A DNA stretch of 64,000 nucleotides from assembly GCF_000723465.1 (NCBI RefSeq), contig NZ_HF545616.1, positions 1-64,000 of the forward strand. Direction: 5' to 3'. Below the pieces are notes generated by a model. The model saw nothing but the letters and a program-made list of their open reading frames with translations, was not told where the DNA came from and made no database searches. Within the stretch, counting starts at the first letter, position 1; every line of letters begins with the position of its first letter. The stretch comes from Ruminococcus bicirculans (ex Wegman et al. 2014). GTDB lineage: Bacteria; Bacillota; Clostridia; Oscillospirales; Ruminococcaceae. Made by a program: the position numbers and the translations under genes. Below are positions 55,063-63,920 of this stretch, in pieces.

Positions 55063-58038
55063 ATGTTCACCTTATTGTTCCGTAAAATGCGAAACACCAA
55101 ATGGATGGTGCTTTGCCTGCTGATAGGCTTTGTTATGGCGTCTGCCATGATGAGCACTATCCCTATTTATATGAACGCTTCTCTGCAAAGAATGCTTGTA
55201 AAGGATCTTGAGTCGTTCCAGACAGAATATGATATCTACCCCGGTGCGTATAATACCAGCTATGGATTGAAAATGGATATCTCAGGCAGTGAGCAGCAGA
55301 AAGCTGTTGAGAATTATAATAACAAAGTGGAGGCTAAGTTCAAGGAGCTTGGTCTGCCTGAAAAGCTTGATAAGAAGTATATAAGTGACGAGTATCTCTA
55401 TGTGCGTTCACTTGCCGTTTCAGATGGCAATTCGCAGGCAAGGTTCACTCTCGGCGGTATGACGGATATCTCCGACCATATCAGCATAAAGCAGGGCAGA
55501 ATGTTCACTGCAGGCAAGCGTTCAGACGGCGTTTACGAGTGCGTTGCCACAGAAAAAGCCATGAAAAGCACAGAGCTTGCTATAAACACAGTATATGAGA
55601 TAGCCGACGTGTTTGATGATAACAATTCAATAAAAATAGAAATCGTGGGCGTTTTTGACGTTAAGGACGAAAATGACGCATATTGGGCAGAGGGTCTTGA
55701 TTCTCAGTATACAGCCGTTGTCTTTACAGATTATGACACAATGCTCGGGGATTGCGTTGATACTGGCGTTGTGAATATCACAAAGGCTGTCCATAACTAT
55801 GCGGTGGATTATGCTTCCATGAATATGACTGACCTTGCAAGCACAAACGAAATGATAGCAAAGCAAAAGACCTATTTTGGTGAAAATTCCATAGGCTTTT
55901 CGATGCCTGCCTCAGATATCCTCAAGGACTATGAGAGCCGTTCATCACAGCTCCAGCTTGTTTTGTGGCTTTTGCAGATACCTGTCATACTTATGATAAT
56001 ATTCTATCTCTTTATGGTGTCGCAGCTCAACGTTGAGCAGGAGCGTAATGAGATAGCGGTGTTCAAAAGCCGTGGAGCAAGCCGCTTGCAGATAATGGGC
56101 ATTTATGCTCTGGAATCTCTCGTACTGGGCGTTCTGACCGTTATAATAGGACCATTCGCAGGTCTTGGACTTTGCAAGGTACTTGGTGCGTCAAACGGAT
56201 TCTTGGAGTTTGTCAACAGGCGTTCGCTCCCTGTTCATATGACAATAGAAGCTGTCGTCTATGCGGCAATAGCCGTGGCAGTGTTCTTTGTCACAACTAT
56301 GATACCGATCGTTCCTGCCACAAAAACAACTATTGTTGAGCATAAGCAGTCAAAAGCCAAAAAGAAAAAGCACGCTCTGTGGGAAAAGGTCTGCCTTGAT
56401 TTTATCCTTGTGGGCGGTTCAGTTGGCTGGCTTTATTATTACAACAAAACTCAGGAAAAGCTTGTTGCAGAGGGTGTAACAGACACCACCGCAACAGTAA
56501 ACCCTATAATGTTCGTGGCTTCCACTGCCTTTATACTTGGCCTTGGTCTGTTTCTTATAAGGATATATCCTTATATAATAAGGCTTCTCGCAAGAATAGG
56601 CAGAAGAGTGTGGTCGCCTGCACAGTATGTTTCACTGACCAATATCGGTCGCTCCTCAACGGGCAGGGAAAGATTTTTGATGCTGTTCCTTGTTCTTACT
56701 GTATCATTGGGCGTGTTCTTTGCAAATACCGCAAGAGCCTTGAACAGAAATGCCGAGGAAAGCGTTGCCTATGGGGTTGGCTGCGACGCTGTTCTTACAG
56801 AGCAGTGGTATAGCAGTAAAATAGAATCTGCACAGCAGACCACTCCTCAAAGCGCATCTCAGACAGCTCAATCAGGCACAAAGCAGACTTCCGAAGAAAG
56901 CGACGAAGAAGATACAGAAACTACCATACAGTATGTAGAGCCTGTTTTTGAGCGATTTGAAAAGCTCGCAGGAGTGGAAAATGTCACAAAGGTTTTCAGA
57001 AAAGACGACGTGACCATATCTTCAAACAAAATGAACGTTCCAAGACAGCAGACAAAGTCTGACGATGAGGAAAAGACCCGTGACGATTTCCTTGACCAAA
57101 GCGTTGACACAAGCTCAGGCAAAAGCTCAACAAGCAATGTCCAGCTTATGACCATAGTGCCAAGCGATTTCTCAAAGGTCTGCAAATTTGAGGACAGACT
57201 TCTGCCAGTTCAGTTAAATAACTACCTGAACGCCCTCGCAGAGTACACCCCGGGAGTTATCCTCTCTTCAAGTTTCAAGAGCTACGGTCTGGAGCTTGGT
57301 GATACTGTAGAGTGTAAGTGGGGCGGAAACGAGCCCTTTGAAGTGACCGTCCTTGCATTTGTTGACTACTGGCCGGGACTAAGCCCTTATAAAGAGGCGA
57401 AAAACGGAGGTTATATGGACTTTGCCGTTATGAACTACGATTATGTGAACGTTCAGACAAGCATGGAGCCTTATGAGGTATGGTTCAAGCTCAAAGACGG
57501 AGCTTCTGTTCAGGAGTTTTATGACTCAATAGACAAAGCAGGCATTAAACCCCTCACCCTTGAATCTGCAAGCCAGCAGACCATAGAAAAGAAAAACGAC
57601 CCTATGCTCCAGGGCATGAACGGCGCTCTCACTCTCGGCTTTATCATCATCATGGTGATGTGCATAATAGGTTTCCTTATCTATTGGATACTCTCCATAA
57701 AGAGCAGGACTTTGCAGTTTGGTATCCTAAGAGCAATGGGAATGAAGTTCAGAGAGATAATAATGATGATAGTCTATGAACAGCTTTTGGTGTCAGGCGT
57801 TGCAATATTCGCCGCTATCTTTATCGGCGGCGTAACAAGCGACCTTTTCGTACCGCTGTTCCAGAGCATCTTCGATGCAAGCCAGTCAGTGCCGCCGTTT
57901 GCAGTGATACCTGAACGCAGCGACTATCTGAAGCTTTATGCAGTTATAGGAGTAATGCTGCTCACAGCATTTGTGGTGCTTGGCAGACTTATAAAGAAGA
58001 TAAAGATAAGTCAGGCGTTGAAGCTTGGTGAGGATTGA
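55063..58038 (+). CDS. Large FtsX-type ABC permease
   Basis: 991 residues with two FtsX domains. Order: helix 1 (about 15-35), an outer domain (40-300), three to four helices (about 305-430), a further pair (about 445-510), helix (545-565), a second outer domain with a Ser/Gln/Glu-rich linker (about 585-620), and three C-terminal helices (about 850-985). This is the MacB-family permease style without its own ATPase domain. The two LolD-type ATPases at 40.2-41.8 kb are the nearest candidates. It ends 14 bases before the nucleoside phosphorylase gene. Confidence 0.9.
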   Translation: MFTLLFRKMRNTKWMVLCLLIGFVMASAMMSTIPIYMNASLQRMLVKDLESFQTEYDIYPGAYNTSYGLKMDISGSEQQKAVENYNNKVEAKFKELGLPEKLDKKYISDEYLYVRSLAVSDGNSQARFTLGGMTDISDHISIKQGRMFTAGKRSDGVYECVATEKAMKSTELAINTVYEIADVFDDNNSIKIEIVGVFDVKDENDAYWAEGLDSQYTAVVFTDYDTMLGDCVDTGVVNITKAVHNYAVDYASMNMTDLASTNEMIAKQKTYFGENSIGFSMPASDILKDYESRSSQLQLVLWLLQIPVILMIIFYLFMVSQLNVEQERNEIAVFKSRGASRLQIMGIYALESLVLGVLTVIIGPFAGLGLCKVLGASNGFLEFVNRRSLPVHMTIEAVVYAAIAVAVFFVTTMIPIVPATKTTIVEHKQSKAKKKKHALWEKVCLDFILVGGSVGWLYYYNKTQEKLVAEGVTDTTATVNPIMFVASTAFILGLGLFLIRIYPYIIRLLARIGRRVWSPAQYVSLTNIGRSSTGRERFLMLFLVLTVSLGVFFANTARALNRNAEESVAYGVGCDAVLTEQWYSSKIESAQQTTPQSASQTAQSGTKQTSEESDEEDTETTIQYVEPVFERFEKLAGVENVTKVFRKDDVTISSNKMNVPRQQTKSDDEEKTRDDFLDQSVDTSSGKSSTSNVQLMTIVPSDFSKVCKFEDRLLPVQLNNYLNALAEYTPGVILSSSFKSYGLELGDTVECKWGGNEPFEVTVLAFVDYWPGLSPYKEAKNGGYMDFAVMNYDYVNVQTSMEPYEVWFKLKDGASVQEFYDSIDKAGIKPLTLESASQQTIEKKNDPMLQGMNGALTLGFIIIMVMCIIGFLIYWILSIKSRTLQFGILRAMGMKFREIIMMIVYEQLLVSGVAIFAAIFIGGVTSDLFVPLFQSIFDASQSVPPFAVIPERSDYLKLYAVIGVMLLTAFVVLGRLIKKIKISQALKLGED

Positions 58039-58052
58039 TAGGAGGAAATTTT

Positions 58053-58883
58053 ATGACAGCTTATGAAAAGCTTATAAAATGTTATGAGTGCGTAAAAAGC
58101 AAAATAGACTTTGAGCCAAAGGTAGCCCTTGTGCTTGGCTCAGGTCTTGGCGATTATGCAAATTCCATAGACGTGAAATACACCCTCAGCTATAATGATA
58201 TAGAGGGCTTCCCTACATCAACGGTAGAGGGTCATAAGGGTCAGTTCGTTTTCGGATATGTGGGCGAAGTGCCTGTTGTTATAATGCAGGGCAGAGTGCA
58301 CTATTATGAGGGCTATGCAATGGAGGACGTTGTGCTTCCTGCAAGACTTATGAGAATGTTGGGCGCAAAGGTGCTCTTCCTCACAAACGCATCGGGCGGA
58401 GTGAACGCAGGCTTCAAGGCAGGCGACTTCATGCTTATAACCGACCATATCTCAAGCTTTGTTCCTAATCCTCTTATCGGCAAGAACATCGACGAGCTTG
58501 GAACAAGATTTCCTGATATGAGCGAGATATATAACAAAAAGCTCAGGGATATCATCTCAGGTGCGGCAGAAGATCTTGACATAACCCTCCGCCATGGCGT
58601 TTATCTCCAGCTCACCGGACCGTCTTTCGAGTCCCCTGCGGAAATAAGAATGGCAAGAACTATCGGTGCTGACGCAGTGGGAATGTCAACAGCCTGCGAG
58701 GCTATCGCCGCAAATCATGCAGGCATGAAAGTCTGCGGAATATCCTGCGTTGCAAACCTTGCAGCAGGCATGACGGATAATCCTCTCACTCATGCTGAAG
58801 TTCAGGAATGTGCAGACAAGGCTGCTCCCCTTTTCAAAAAGCTTATCACTGAAAGCATTATAAGGATAGGTAAACAGCTTTAA
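58053..58883 (+). CDS. Purine nucleoside phosphorylase
   Basis: It cleaves inosine or guanosine with phosphate for purine salvage. The 276-residue trimeric-type PNP shows VALVLGSGLGDYAN, the conserved GRVHYYEGY, FLTNASGGVN and GADAVGMSTACE. Start ATG 58053 has a perfect AGGAGG seven bases upstream; the ORF opening at 58035 overlaps it. It is probably transcribed with the FtsX unit; the functional link is not evident. Confidence 0.95.
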   Translation: MTAYEKLIKCYECVKSKIDFEPKVALVLGSGLGDYANSIDVKYTLSYNDIEGFPTSTVEGHKGQFVFGYVGEVPVVIMQGRVHYYEGYAMEDVVLPARLMRMLGAKVLFLTNASGGVNAGFKAGDFMLITDHISSFVPNPLIGKNIDELGTRFPDMSEIYNKKLRDIISGAAEDLDITLRHGVYLQLTGPSFESPAEIRMARTIGADAVGMSTACEAIAANHAGMKVCGISCVANLAAGMTDNPLTHAEVQECADKAAPLFKKLITESIIRIGKQL

Positions 58884-58975
58884 GGTTTTGTAACAGCTTT
58901 TTCAAAATAATATGTAACAAATGTGCGAAAAGGGCTGATGATGTGTACTTTTTTGCTAAACTTTGTGAAAAACTA

Positions 58976-59004
58976 TTGACAAATCAAACACTTTAGTTTA
59001 ATAT
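58976..59004 (+). promoter_or_regulatory. Promoter of the zinc-ribbon membrane gene
   Basis: TTGACA (58976-58981), 17 bases, TAATAT (58999-59004). Confidence 0.75.
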
Positions 59005-59061
59005 ATTATTATGAAGTAAGTATCTTCAAAAAATATATCAAGAATATGGAGAGATAATCAT

Positions 59062-59823
59062 ATGGCAAAATTTTGTGGACAGTGCGGAGCTCAGCTTAAT
59101 GACAATGCGACTTTCTGCACTCAGTGCGGTGCAACAATAGCACCTCAGCAGCCTGCACAGCAGACCGCTTCACCAATGGCAAATCTTCAGCAGGCAGCCA
59201 AGAATATCGACATGAATGCTATAAAGGACGCTGTTTCTGTTGAAAACATCAAAAATCTGAAAAACAAGCCTAATAAGCTCACTATCGCAGTTCTGGCAGT
59301 TCTGCTCGTGCTTGTTATTCTGGTAGTTGTTATCCTTTGCATGATATTCGGCGGCGGAAGCTGGAAAACTCCTATCAATAACGTTATGGACGTTCTCAAT
59401 GACGGTGACGGTAAGGCTTATGAAGAGCTTATGCCTCCTTATTATAAGGATATGGCAGACGCACTGGACGGTATCATTGATATAAGCGACGAGGATTTTG
59501 ATGAAGAGGCTGAAAAGCAGAGAGATAGACTTACAAAGAAATACGGCGATGACGCTGAGATAAGCTATGAGGTAGTTAAAAAGACTGAGGTAGACTCAGA
59601 CGATATCGACAGCTATAACGAAGTTTCAGACGTTGCGTCAATACTCAGCAGCAAAAAGGCTAAGAAGTATAAGCTTACAAAGGCTTATAAGGTAAAGATC
59701 AAGTATACTATCGAAGGCGAAGACGCTGACAAGACCGACAAGACAACTGTTATTGTTGGCAAGATGGACGGCACATGGGTACTTCTCGACGAGGGCGACC
59801 TTCCAATAAGCACAGGTTTCTAA
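59062..59823 (+). CDS. Zinc-ribbon membrane protein with NTF2-like outer domain
   Basis: 253 residues: an N-terminal zinc ribbon (CGQCG, CTQCG, residues 5-22), a Gln/Ala linker, one membrane helix (about 75-95, LTIAVLAVLLVLVILVVVILC), then an outer domain (TPINNVMDVLNDGDGKAYEEL) with an NTF2/DUF4878-like look. The role is unknown. It is the intact version of the architecture split into two frames at 35.3-36.05 kb. It has its own promoter and terminator. Confidence 0.85.
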   Translation: MAKFCGQCGAQLNDNATFCTQCGATIAPQQPAQQTASPMANLQQAAKNIDMNAIKDAVSVENIKNLKNKPNKLTIAVLAVLLVLVILVVVILCMIFGGGSWKTPINNVMDVLNDGDGKAYEELMPPYYKDMADALDGIIDISDEDFDEEAEKQRDRLTKKYGDDAEISYEVVKKTEVDSDDIDSYNEVSDVASILSSKKAKKYKLTKAYKVKIKYTIEGEDADKTDKTTVIVGKMDGTWVLLDEGDLPISTGF

Positions 59824-59841
59824 GATATATAAACGATCAGT

Positions 59842-59870
59842 AACGGGCGGAGAATTTTCCGCCCGTTTTT
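59842..59870 (+). terminator. Terminator of the zinc-ribbon membrane gene
   Basis: AACGGGCGGA, a short loop, TCCGCCCGTT and a T run: ten perfect pairs. Confidence 0.92.
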
Positions 59871-59890
59871 GAAAATGCGGTGTTTGCACA

Positions 59891-60394
59891 ATGAAAAAAT
59901 TATCAGTGCTGTGTATGCTTTTGTGTGTGGCAATGCTCTTTTGCTCCTGCGGAGAGGAAGAAAGAGCTGTCCTGGGATATGAACAGCCCGTGGCGACACT
60001 TATCACAGCGGCGCAGTATAGCGATACGCAGTCATATCTTTCCTGCTTTACCCCAGAAGCGGAGGCGGAGTATAAAAACAGCGACAGCTATAACGAAGCC
60101 CTTGCGGAAACGCTTCTCACAAGGGGCGAGGAAAAAACGGAGCTTTCTTATAAGCTCAGCGATAAAAAAGAGCTTGACAGCGACGGCTTGAAAGACCTTG
60201 AAAAAAGCTATAAGGAAAGCTATCACAAAAATGTGACTATCAAAAAAGCTGTTACAATGACAGCAAAGCTCACAGAGACTACTGACAGCGGCGAGCTGTC
60301 TGCCAGCCGTGAGATAACAGTGGTCAAAATAGAAAACAACTGGTATATTTTCGGAAAAGTTATCGAAAAATTTGATCTCAGCCAAAAGGGCTGA
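59891..60394 (+). CDS. Small lipoprotein with NTF2-like domain
   Basis: 167 residues: signal VLCMLLCVAMLFCSC with Cys20 the likely lipidated residue, then a domain (VATLITAAQYSDTQSYLSCF, later VVKIENNWYIFGKVIEKF) similar in layout to the outer domains of the 59062 and 35284 proteins. It starts 20 bases after the terminator with only a weak GCGGTG ribosome site, so expression is uncertain. Surface-anchored; function unknown. Confidence 0.82.
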   Translation: MKKLSVLCMLLCVAMLFCSCGEEERAVLGYEQPVATLITAAQYSDTQSYLSCFTPEAEAEYKNSDSYNEALAETLLTRGEEKTELSYKLSDKKELDSDGLKDLEKSYKESYHKNVTIKKAVTMTAKLTETTDSGELSASREITVVKIENNWYIFGKVIEKFDLSQKG

Positions 60395-60429
60395 GGGGAT
60401 CAATAATAATATGAAAAGAGGGTATTAAT

Positions 60430-61224
60430 ATGGAAAATTGTCCAAAATGCGGTCTGCCTGTTGCCGACGGTGCCAAGTTCTGCGCTGCCTGCGGAACAAG
60501 AATGCCGCAGAAGCTTATAAAGAGCAAGGTCTGCTCAGTGTGTGGAAATACACTTAATGCGGGGGCTAAGTTCTGCAACGTCTGCGGAACAGCTGTGCCG
60601 CAGGACGAAACGCCTGCCGACGAGCCTGTAGTGGACGAGAGAAATCCTGAAATGGAGTCTATCGAAGTGCCTGAGCTGCATTTTGACGATACTCCCGTGC
60701 AAAATCAAACTATTCCGCCAACGACTCCTGATATGCCGACTATGGACAGCGTTTATCTGCCAGGACAAGAGCCTGCAAAGCCTGTTCAGCCTGCACAGCC
60801 GACAGCCGAGGAAGTTGCAATGGCTTCAAGAACTGTGGAAATACCTCAGACGCCTACAGTTGCGGAAACACCGAACGTTGCCCCACAGCCTCAGCAGCCT
60901 GAAAGAGTTCTTACACCAGAGGGCTATCAGCAGCCTGCTCAGCCTGTGAACAATGCAATGCCGCAGATGAATCAGGGTGGACAGCCTATCCAGCCAAATC
61001 AGATGAATCAAATGAACGGTGTTACACCTGGAAAGGGTGCAGGCGCACTTGTGCCGATAATACTTATCATTCTTATACTTGCTGTTATCTGCGTTGACGT
61101 TTTCTGGCTTTTCAGAGATCAGATATTCGGCAAAAAGGACGAAAGCTCAAATGGCTGTGCAGTGATAACTCTCACGGACGAAACTGACTATCCTGCAAAC
61201 GAAGCATTTTTCTTTGAAGAATAG
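60430..61224 (+). CDS. Double zinc-ribbon protein with Pro/Gln linker and membrane helix
   Basis: 264 residues: two zinc ribbons (CPKCG/CAACG at 4-21 and CSVCG/CNVCG at 35-53), a long Pro/Gln/Thr-rich linker (about 60-205), one membrane helix (about 211-232) and a short acidic tail ending EAFFFEE. The ribbons sit on the cytoplasmic side by charge. It lies 35 bases after the lipoprotein, with AAGAGGG upstream of ATG 60430. Function unknown. Confidence 0.82.
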   Translation: MENCPKCGLPVADGAKFCAACGTRMPQKLIKSKVCSVCGNTLNAGAKFCNVCGTAVPQDETPADEPVVDERNPEMESIEVPELHFDDTPVQNQTIPPTTPDMPTMDSVYLPGQEPAKPVQPAQPTAEEVAMASRTVEIPQTPTVAETPNVAPQPQQPERVLTPEGYQQPAQPVNNAMPQMNQGGQPIQPNQMNQMNGVTPGKGAGALVPIILIILILAVICVDVFWLFRDQIFGKKDESSNGCAVITLTDETDYPANEAFFFEE

Positions 61225-61234
61225 AATATAATGT

Positions 61235-61264
61235 AAAAAGGGACGTTTCAAAGCGTCCCTTTTT
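61235..61264. terminator. Bidirectional terminator, zinc-ribbon gene and deaminase unit
   Basis: AAAAAGGGACG and CGTCCCTTTTT, 11 perfect pairs with A and T runs, between convergent genes. Confidence 0.9.
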
Positions 61265-61297
61265 TGTGTATCAATACTGTACTGCGTAAAAGATAAA

Positions 61298-61315
61298 GGC
61301 GACCCAAGGCCGCCC
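61298..61315. repeat. Short interspersed palindrome, ACC/GGT-like
   Basis: GGCGACC-CAA-GGCCGCCC, a slightly decayed copy, eight bases past the deaminase stop. Confidence 0.55.
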
Positions 61316-61322
61316 ATATACT

Positions 61323-62600
61323 TTAGTATTTCATGCTCTCGATTATCTCGTTAGCTTTCTTGTAAATGACCGCAGGTTCTTCGCCTATCCTGAACTCGCC
61401 GTCCTCATAAAGCACCTTTCCTGCACACATCGTGAGCTTTACGTTCTGCTTTGAGCCGCTGTAAACAAGGTTTTTGCCTATGTTGTTAAGAGGCTGCATA
61501 TTAGGCTGAAAAAGGTCGATAACGATAAGGTCAGCCTGCTTGCCCTCTGCGATAATGTCGCAGTCAGAAAGCCCCATTGCCCTTGCAGAGCCTACAGTTG
61601 CCGCTTTCAGCACCGAGTCAGCAGGGCAGGCAGAAGCATCATCGCAAGCTATCTTCTGCAAGCCTGTCATAAGGAACATTTCTCTGAACATATCAAGACA
61701 GTTGTTGCTTGCAGGACCGTCAGTACCTATAGCAATGTTTATGCCCATATCCTGCATTTTTACGATAGGCGCAATGCCGCTTGCAAGCTTTACGTTAGAG
61801 CCTGCACAGTGAACAGCCCATACGCCCTTGTTTTTGAATATCTCAAGATCCTTGTCGCTCATGTGAACGCAGTGGAAGCCTGCACCGCCAAAGTCGAAAA
61901 TTCCGAAGCTGTCAAAAAGCTCAGTTGGCGTCATGCCGTATTTCTCTATGCACTCTCTGACTTCTTTTGCAGTTTCCGAGTTGTGCATTGCAACAGGCGC
62001 TTTGTATTTTGCCGCAAGCTTGCCAACGCCCTCCATAAGCTCCTTTTCGCAGGTGTATTCTGCATGGAAGCCAAGCATAAAGCTTATAAGAGGGTCTTTG
62101 CCGTTGTATTTCAGATAGTTGTTTTCAAGCCTTTCAAGATTAGACTTGTCACCGCTCACCGCACCGCAAAGCACAGAGCGGAAGCCGCTTTCTATGCAGG
62201 CTTTTACATAATCGTCAAGCTCAAAGTACATATCAAATGCCGCCGTACAGCCTGTTGTGAGATATTCAAGTATAGCAAGCTTCGTGAGCCAGTAAACTTT
62301 CTCTCCGTCAAGCTTTGCTTCCATTGGAAAGATCTGCTTGAAAAGCCAGTCCTGCAAAGGCATATCGTCAGCATATGATCGCAGAAAAGTCATTGCCGAG
62401 TGAGTGTGCGCATTTTTGAATGACGGCATAAGGAGATTTCCCTTGAGGTCATATTCACGTTCAAAAACCTTTCCGTCAAGCTCCTCAGCCTTAGGCTTGC
62501 CAACGAAAACTATCTTTGAGCCTTCCGTCCAGACCTCTATATCCTGCGTTTCTATGCCGTTGGCAAGGGTCATTACCCTGCCGCCGAAAAATCTTATCAT
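61323..62600 (-). CDS. mtaD: Amidohydrolase, MTA/SAH deaminase-like
   Basis: This 425-residue metal-dependent hydrolase is of the adenosine/5-methylthioadenosine/S-adenosylhomocysteine deaminase family. Metal ligands are HTH (65-67, NAHTHSAM), a later HAEYTC histidine, HCVHMSD and the aspartate in IGTDGPASNN. It fits recycling of SAM by-products, but guanine or chlorohydrolase relatives share the fold. It starts 16 bases after alr, with GGGAGG 11 bases upstream. Confidence 0.88.
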   Translation of the reverse strand: MIRFFGGRVMTLANGIETQDIEVWTEGSKIVFVGKPKAEELDGKVFEREYDLKGNLLMPSFKNAHTHSAMTFLRSYADDMPLQDWLFKQIFPMEAKLDGEKVYWLTKLAILEYLTTGCTAAFDMYFELDDYVKACIESGFRSVLCGAVSGDKSNLERLENNYLKYNGKDPLISFMLGFHAEYTCEKELMEGVGKLAAKYKAPVAMHNSETAKEVRECIEKYGMTPTELFDSFGIFDFGGAGFHCVHMSDKDLEIFKNKGVWAVHCAGSNVKLASGIAPIVKMQDMGINIAIGTDGPASNNCLDMFREMFLMTGLQKIACDDASACPADSVLKAATVGSARAMGLSDCDIIAEGKQADLIVIDLFQPNMQPLNNIGKNLVYSGSKQNVKLTMCAGKVLYEDGEFRIGEEPAVIYKKANEIIESMKY

Positions 62601-62616
62601 GGCTCTTTATCCTCCC

Positions 62617-63780
62617 TTACTCTATTTCAAGAACAGCCGTCTGCTCTCCATGGCGTGAGATAATTCTCGGCACTCTTGCAGATATTCCGCAAACTATCTC
62701 GTAGCCTATAGTTCCTGTCATTTTGCCGATATCGTCGGCGGTTATCCTCTCATCACCCTGTGAGCCTATGAGGACAGCCTCGTCCCCTGCCTTTACGTCC
62801 TCTACCTCAGTTACATCACACATGAACTGATCCATACATATCCTGCCTGTGATAGGGCATTTCTTTCCGTTGATAAGCACATATCCCTTGTTTGAAAGCG
62901 CCCTTGGATATCCGTCTGCATAGCCTGCCGTAACAGTTGCGAGCTTTACTTTGCCATTTGCAGTGTAAGTCCTGCCGTAGCTTACGTCAGTGCCATTGTC
63001 TATGTATTTTACCTGCGCAACAGCCGCCTTAAATTCCATAGCAGGCTTTGGCTCAAAAGGCAGAGCCTTTGCAGGGTCAGGATAAAGTCCGTAAAGTATT
63101 ATTCCAAGCCTTGCAAGAGAGCTTCTCTCATTATAATAGTATACTCCGCCGGCTGAGTTGAGAAAATGCACTTTTTCAAGGTGAAGCCCCTCTGCTTCGC
63201 ACTTGTCAGCAACGGCAAGTATCTTCTCCGTCTGCGCCTTTGTGTATTCCTCGTCCTGATCTCTCAGGCTGTCAGCCACCGCATAGTGGGTGAAAATGCC
63301 CTCCAGCGCAATGTTTTCAAGTTTTGATATCTCTTTAAGCTCACCGTATATCTTGTCGGTTTCCCCGTGAAGACCTATCCTCGTCATGCCCGTGTCGATA
63401 GCGGCATGTATGCGTACCTTGCCGTCAGCATTTTCTGAAAGTGCTTTAGCATATGAAAGCTCTGTGCAAGCCTGAATGATGTCAAGCTTTGTGAGCCACT
63501 TCGCATTCTCAGGAGGTGTGTAGCCCAAAATGAGTATCTCGCCCTTTATGCCCATATCCCTGAGCCTGTGGGCTTCGTGTATGTTCGATACCGCAAACCA
63601 GCGAATGTCCATTTCGTTTTCAAGAAACGGAACTACCCCGTTGTCAAAATGTCCGTAGCAGCTCGCCTTTACAACGCACATTATCTCTGTTTTTTCCCCT
63701 ATGAGCCTGCGGTATTCTTTCAGATTGTATTCAATGCTGTCAAGATCTACCTCAGCCCATGCTCTCTTCAAAAAATCCAT
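62617..63780 (-). CDS. alr: Alanine racemase
   Basis: This PLP enzyme makes D-alanine for the cell wall. 387 residues. The PLP lysine is Lys38 in CVVKASCYGH, a variant of the usual VVKANAYGHG. The second catalytic residue is the tyrosine in VSYGRTYTA. The GYADGYPRALSN and GRICMDQ motifs are normal. The start at 63780 (MDFLKRAWAEVDL) has AAAGGGAAG upstream; the longer ORF from 63837 is not needed. It forms an operon with the deaminase gene. Confidence 0.95.
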   Translation of the reverse strand: MDFLKRAWAEVDLDSIEYNLKEYRRLIGEKTEIMCVVKASCYGHFDNGVVPFLENEMDIRWFAVSNIHEAHRLRDMGIKGEILILGYTPPENAKWLTKLDIIQACTELSYAKALSENADGKVRIHAAIDTGMTRIGLHGETDKIYGELKEISKLENIALEGIFTHYAVADSLRDQDEEYTKAQTEKILAVADKCEAEGLHLEKVHFLNSAGGVYYYNERSSLARLGIILYGLYPDPAKALPFEPKPAMEFKAAVAQVKYIDNGTDVSYGRTYTANGKVKLATVTAGYADGYPRALSNKGYVLINGKKCPITGRICMDQFMCDVTEVEDVKAGDEAVLIGSQGDERITADDIGKMTGTIGYEIVCGISARVPRIISRHGEQTAVLEIE

Positions 63781-63843
63781 TTTATTTTTCTTCCCTTTCG
63801 GTTTTATAATTGTGCCTTTGCGCAAAATATTTGTCATTTTCTA

Positions 63844-63872
63844 TTGAAAAAGATAAATCAATGTGTTATAAT
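63844..63872 (+). promoter_or_regulatory. Promoter of the SLOG-family gene
   Basis: TTGAAA (63844-63849), 17 bases, perfect TATAAT (63867-63872). Confidence 0.8.
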
Positions 63873-63920
63873 GTTCTTATCATGGGCATTGTGTCGCCAA
63901 ATCTTTCAGGAGGCTTTGAT

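Noticed and set aside
36135-62378. Long reverse-strand or shadow open frames over serS, the aminotransferase, the solute-binding protein and the deaminase
   Set aside because: They lie opposite well-conserved proteins, lack ribosome sites and show no recognisable family features.
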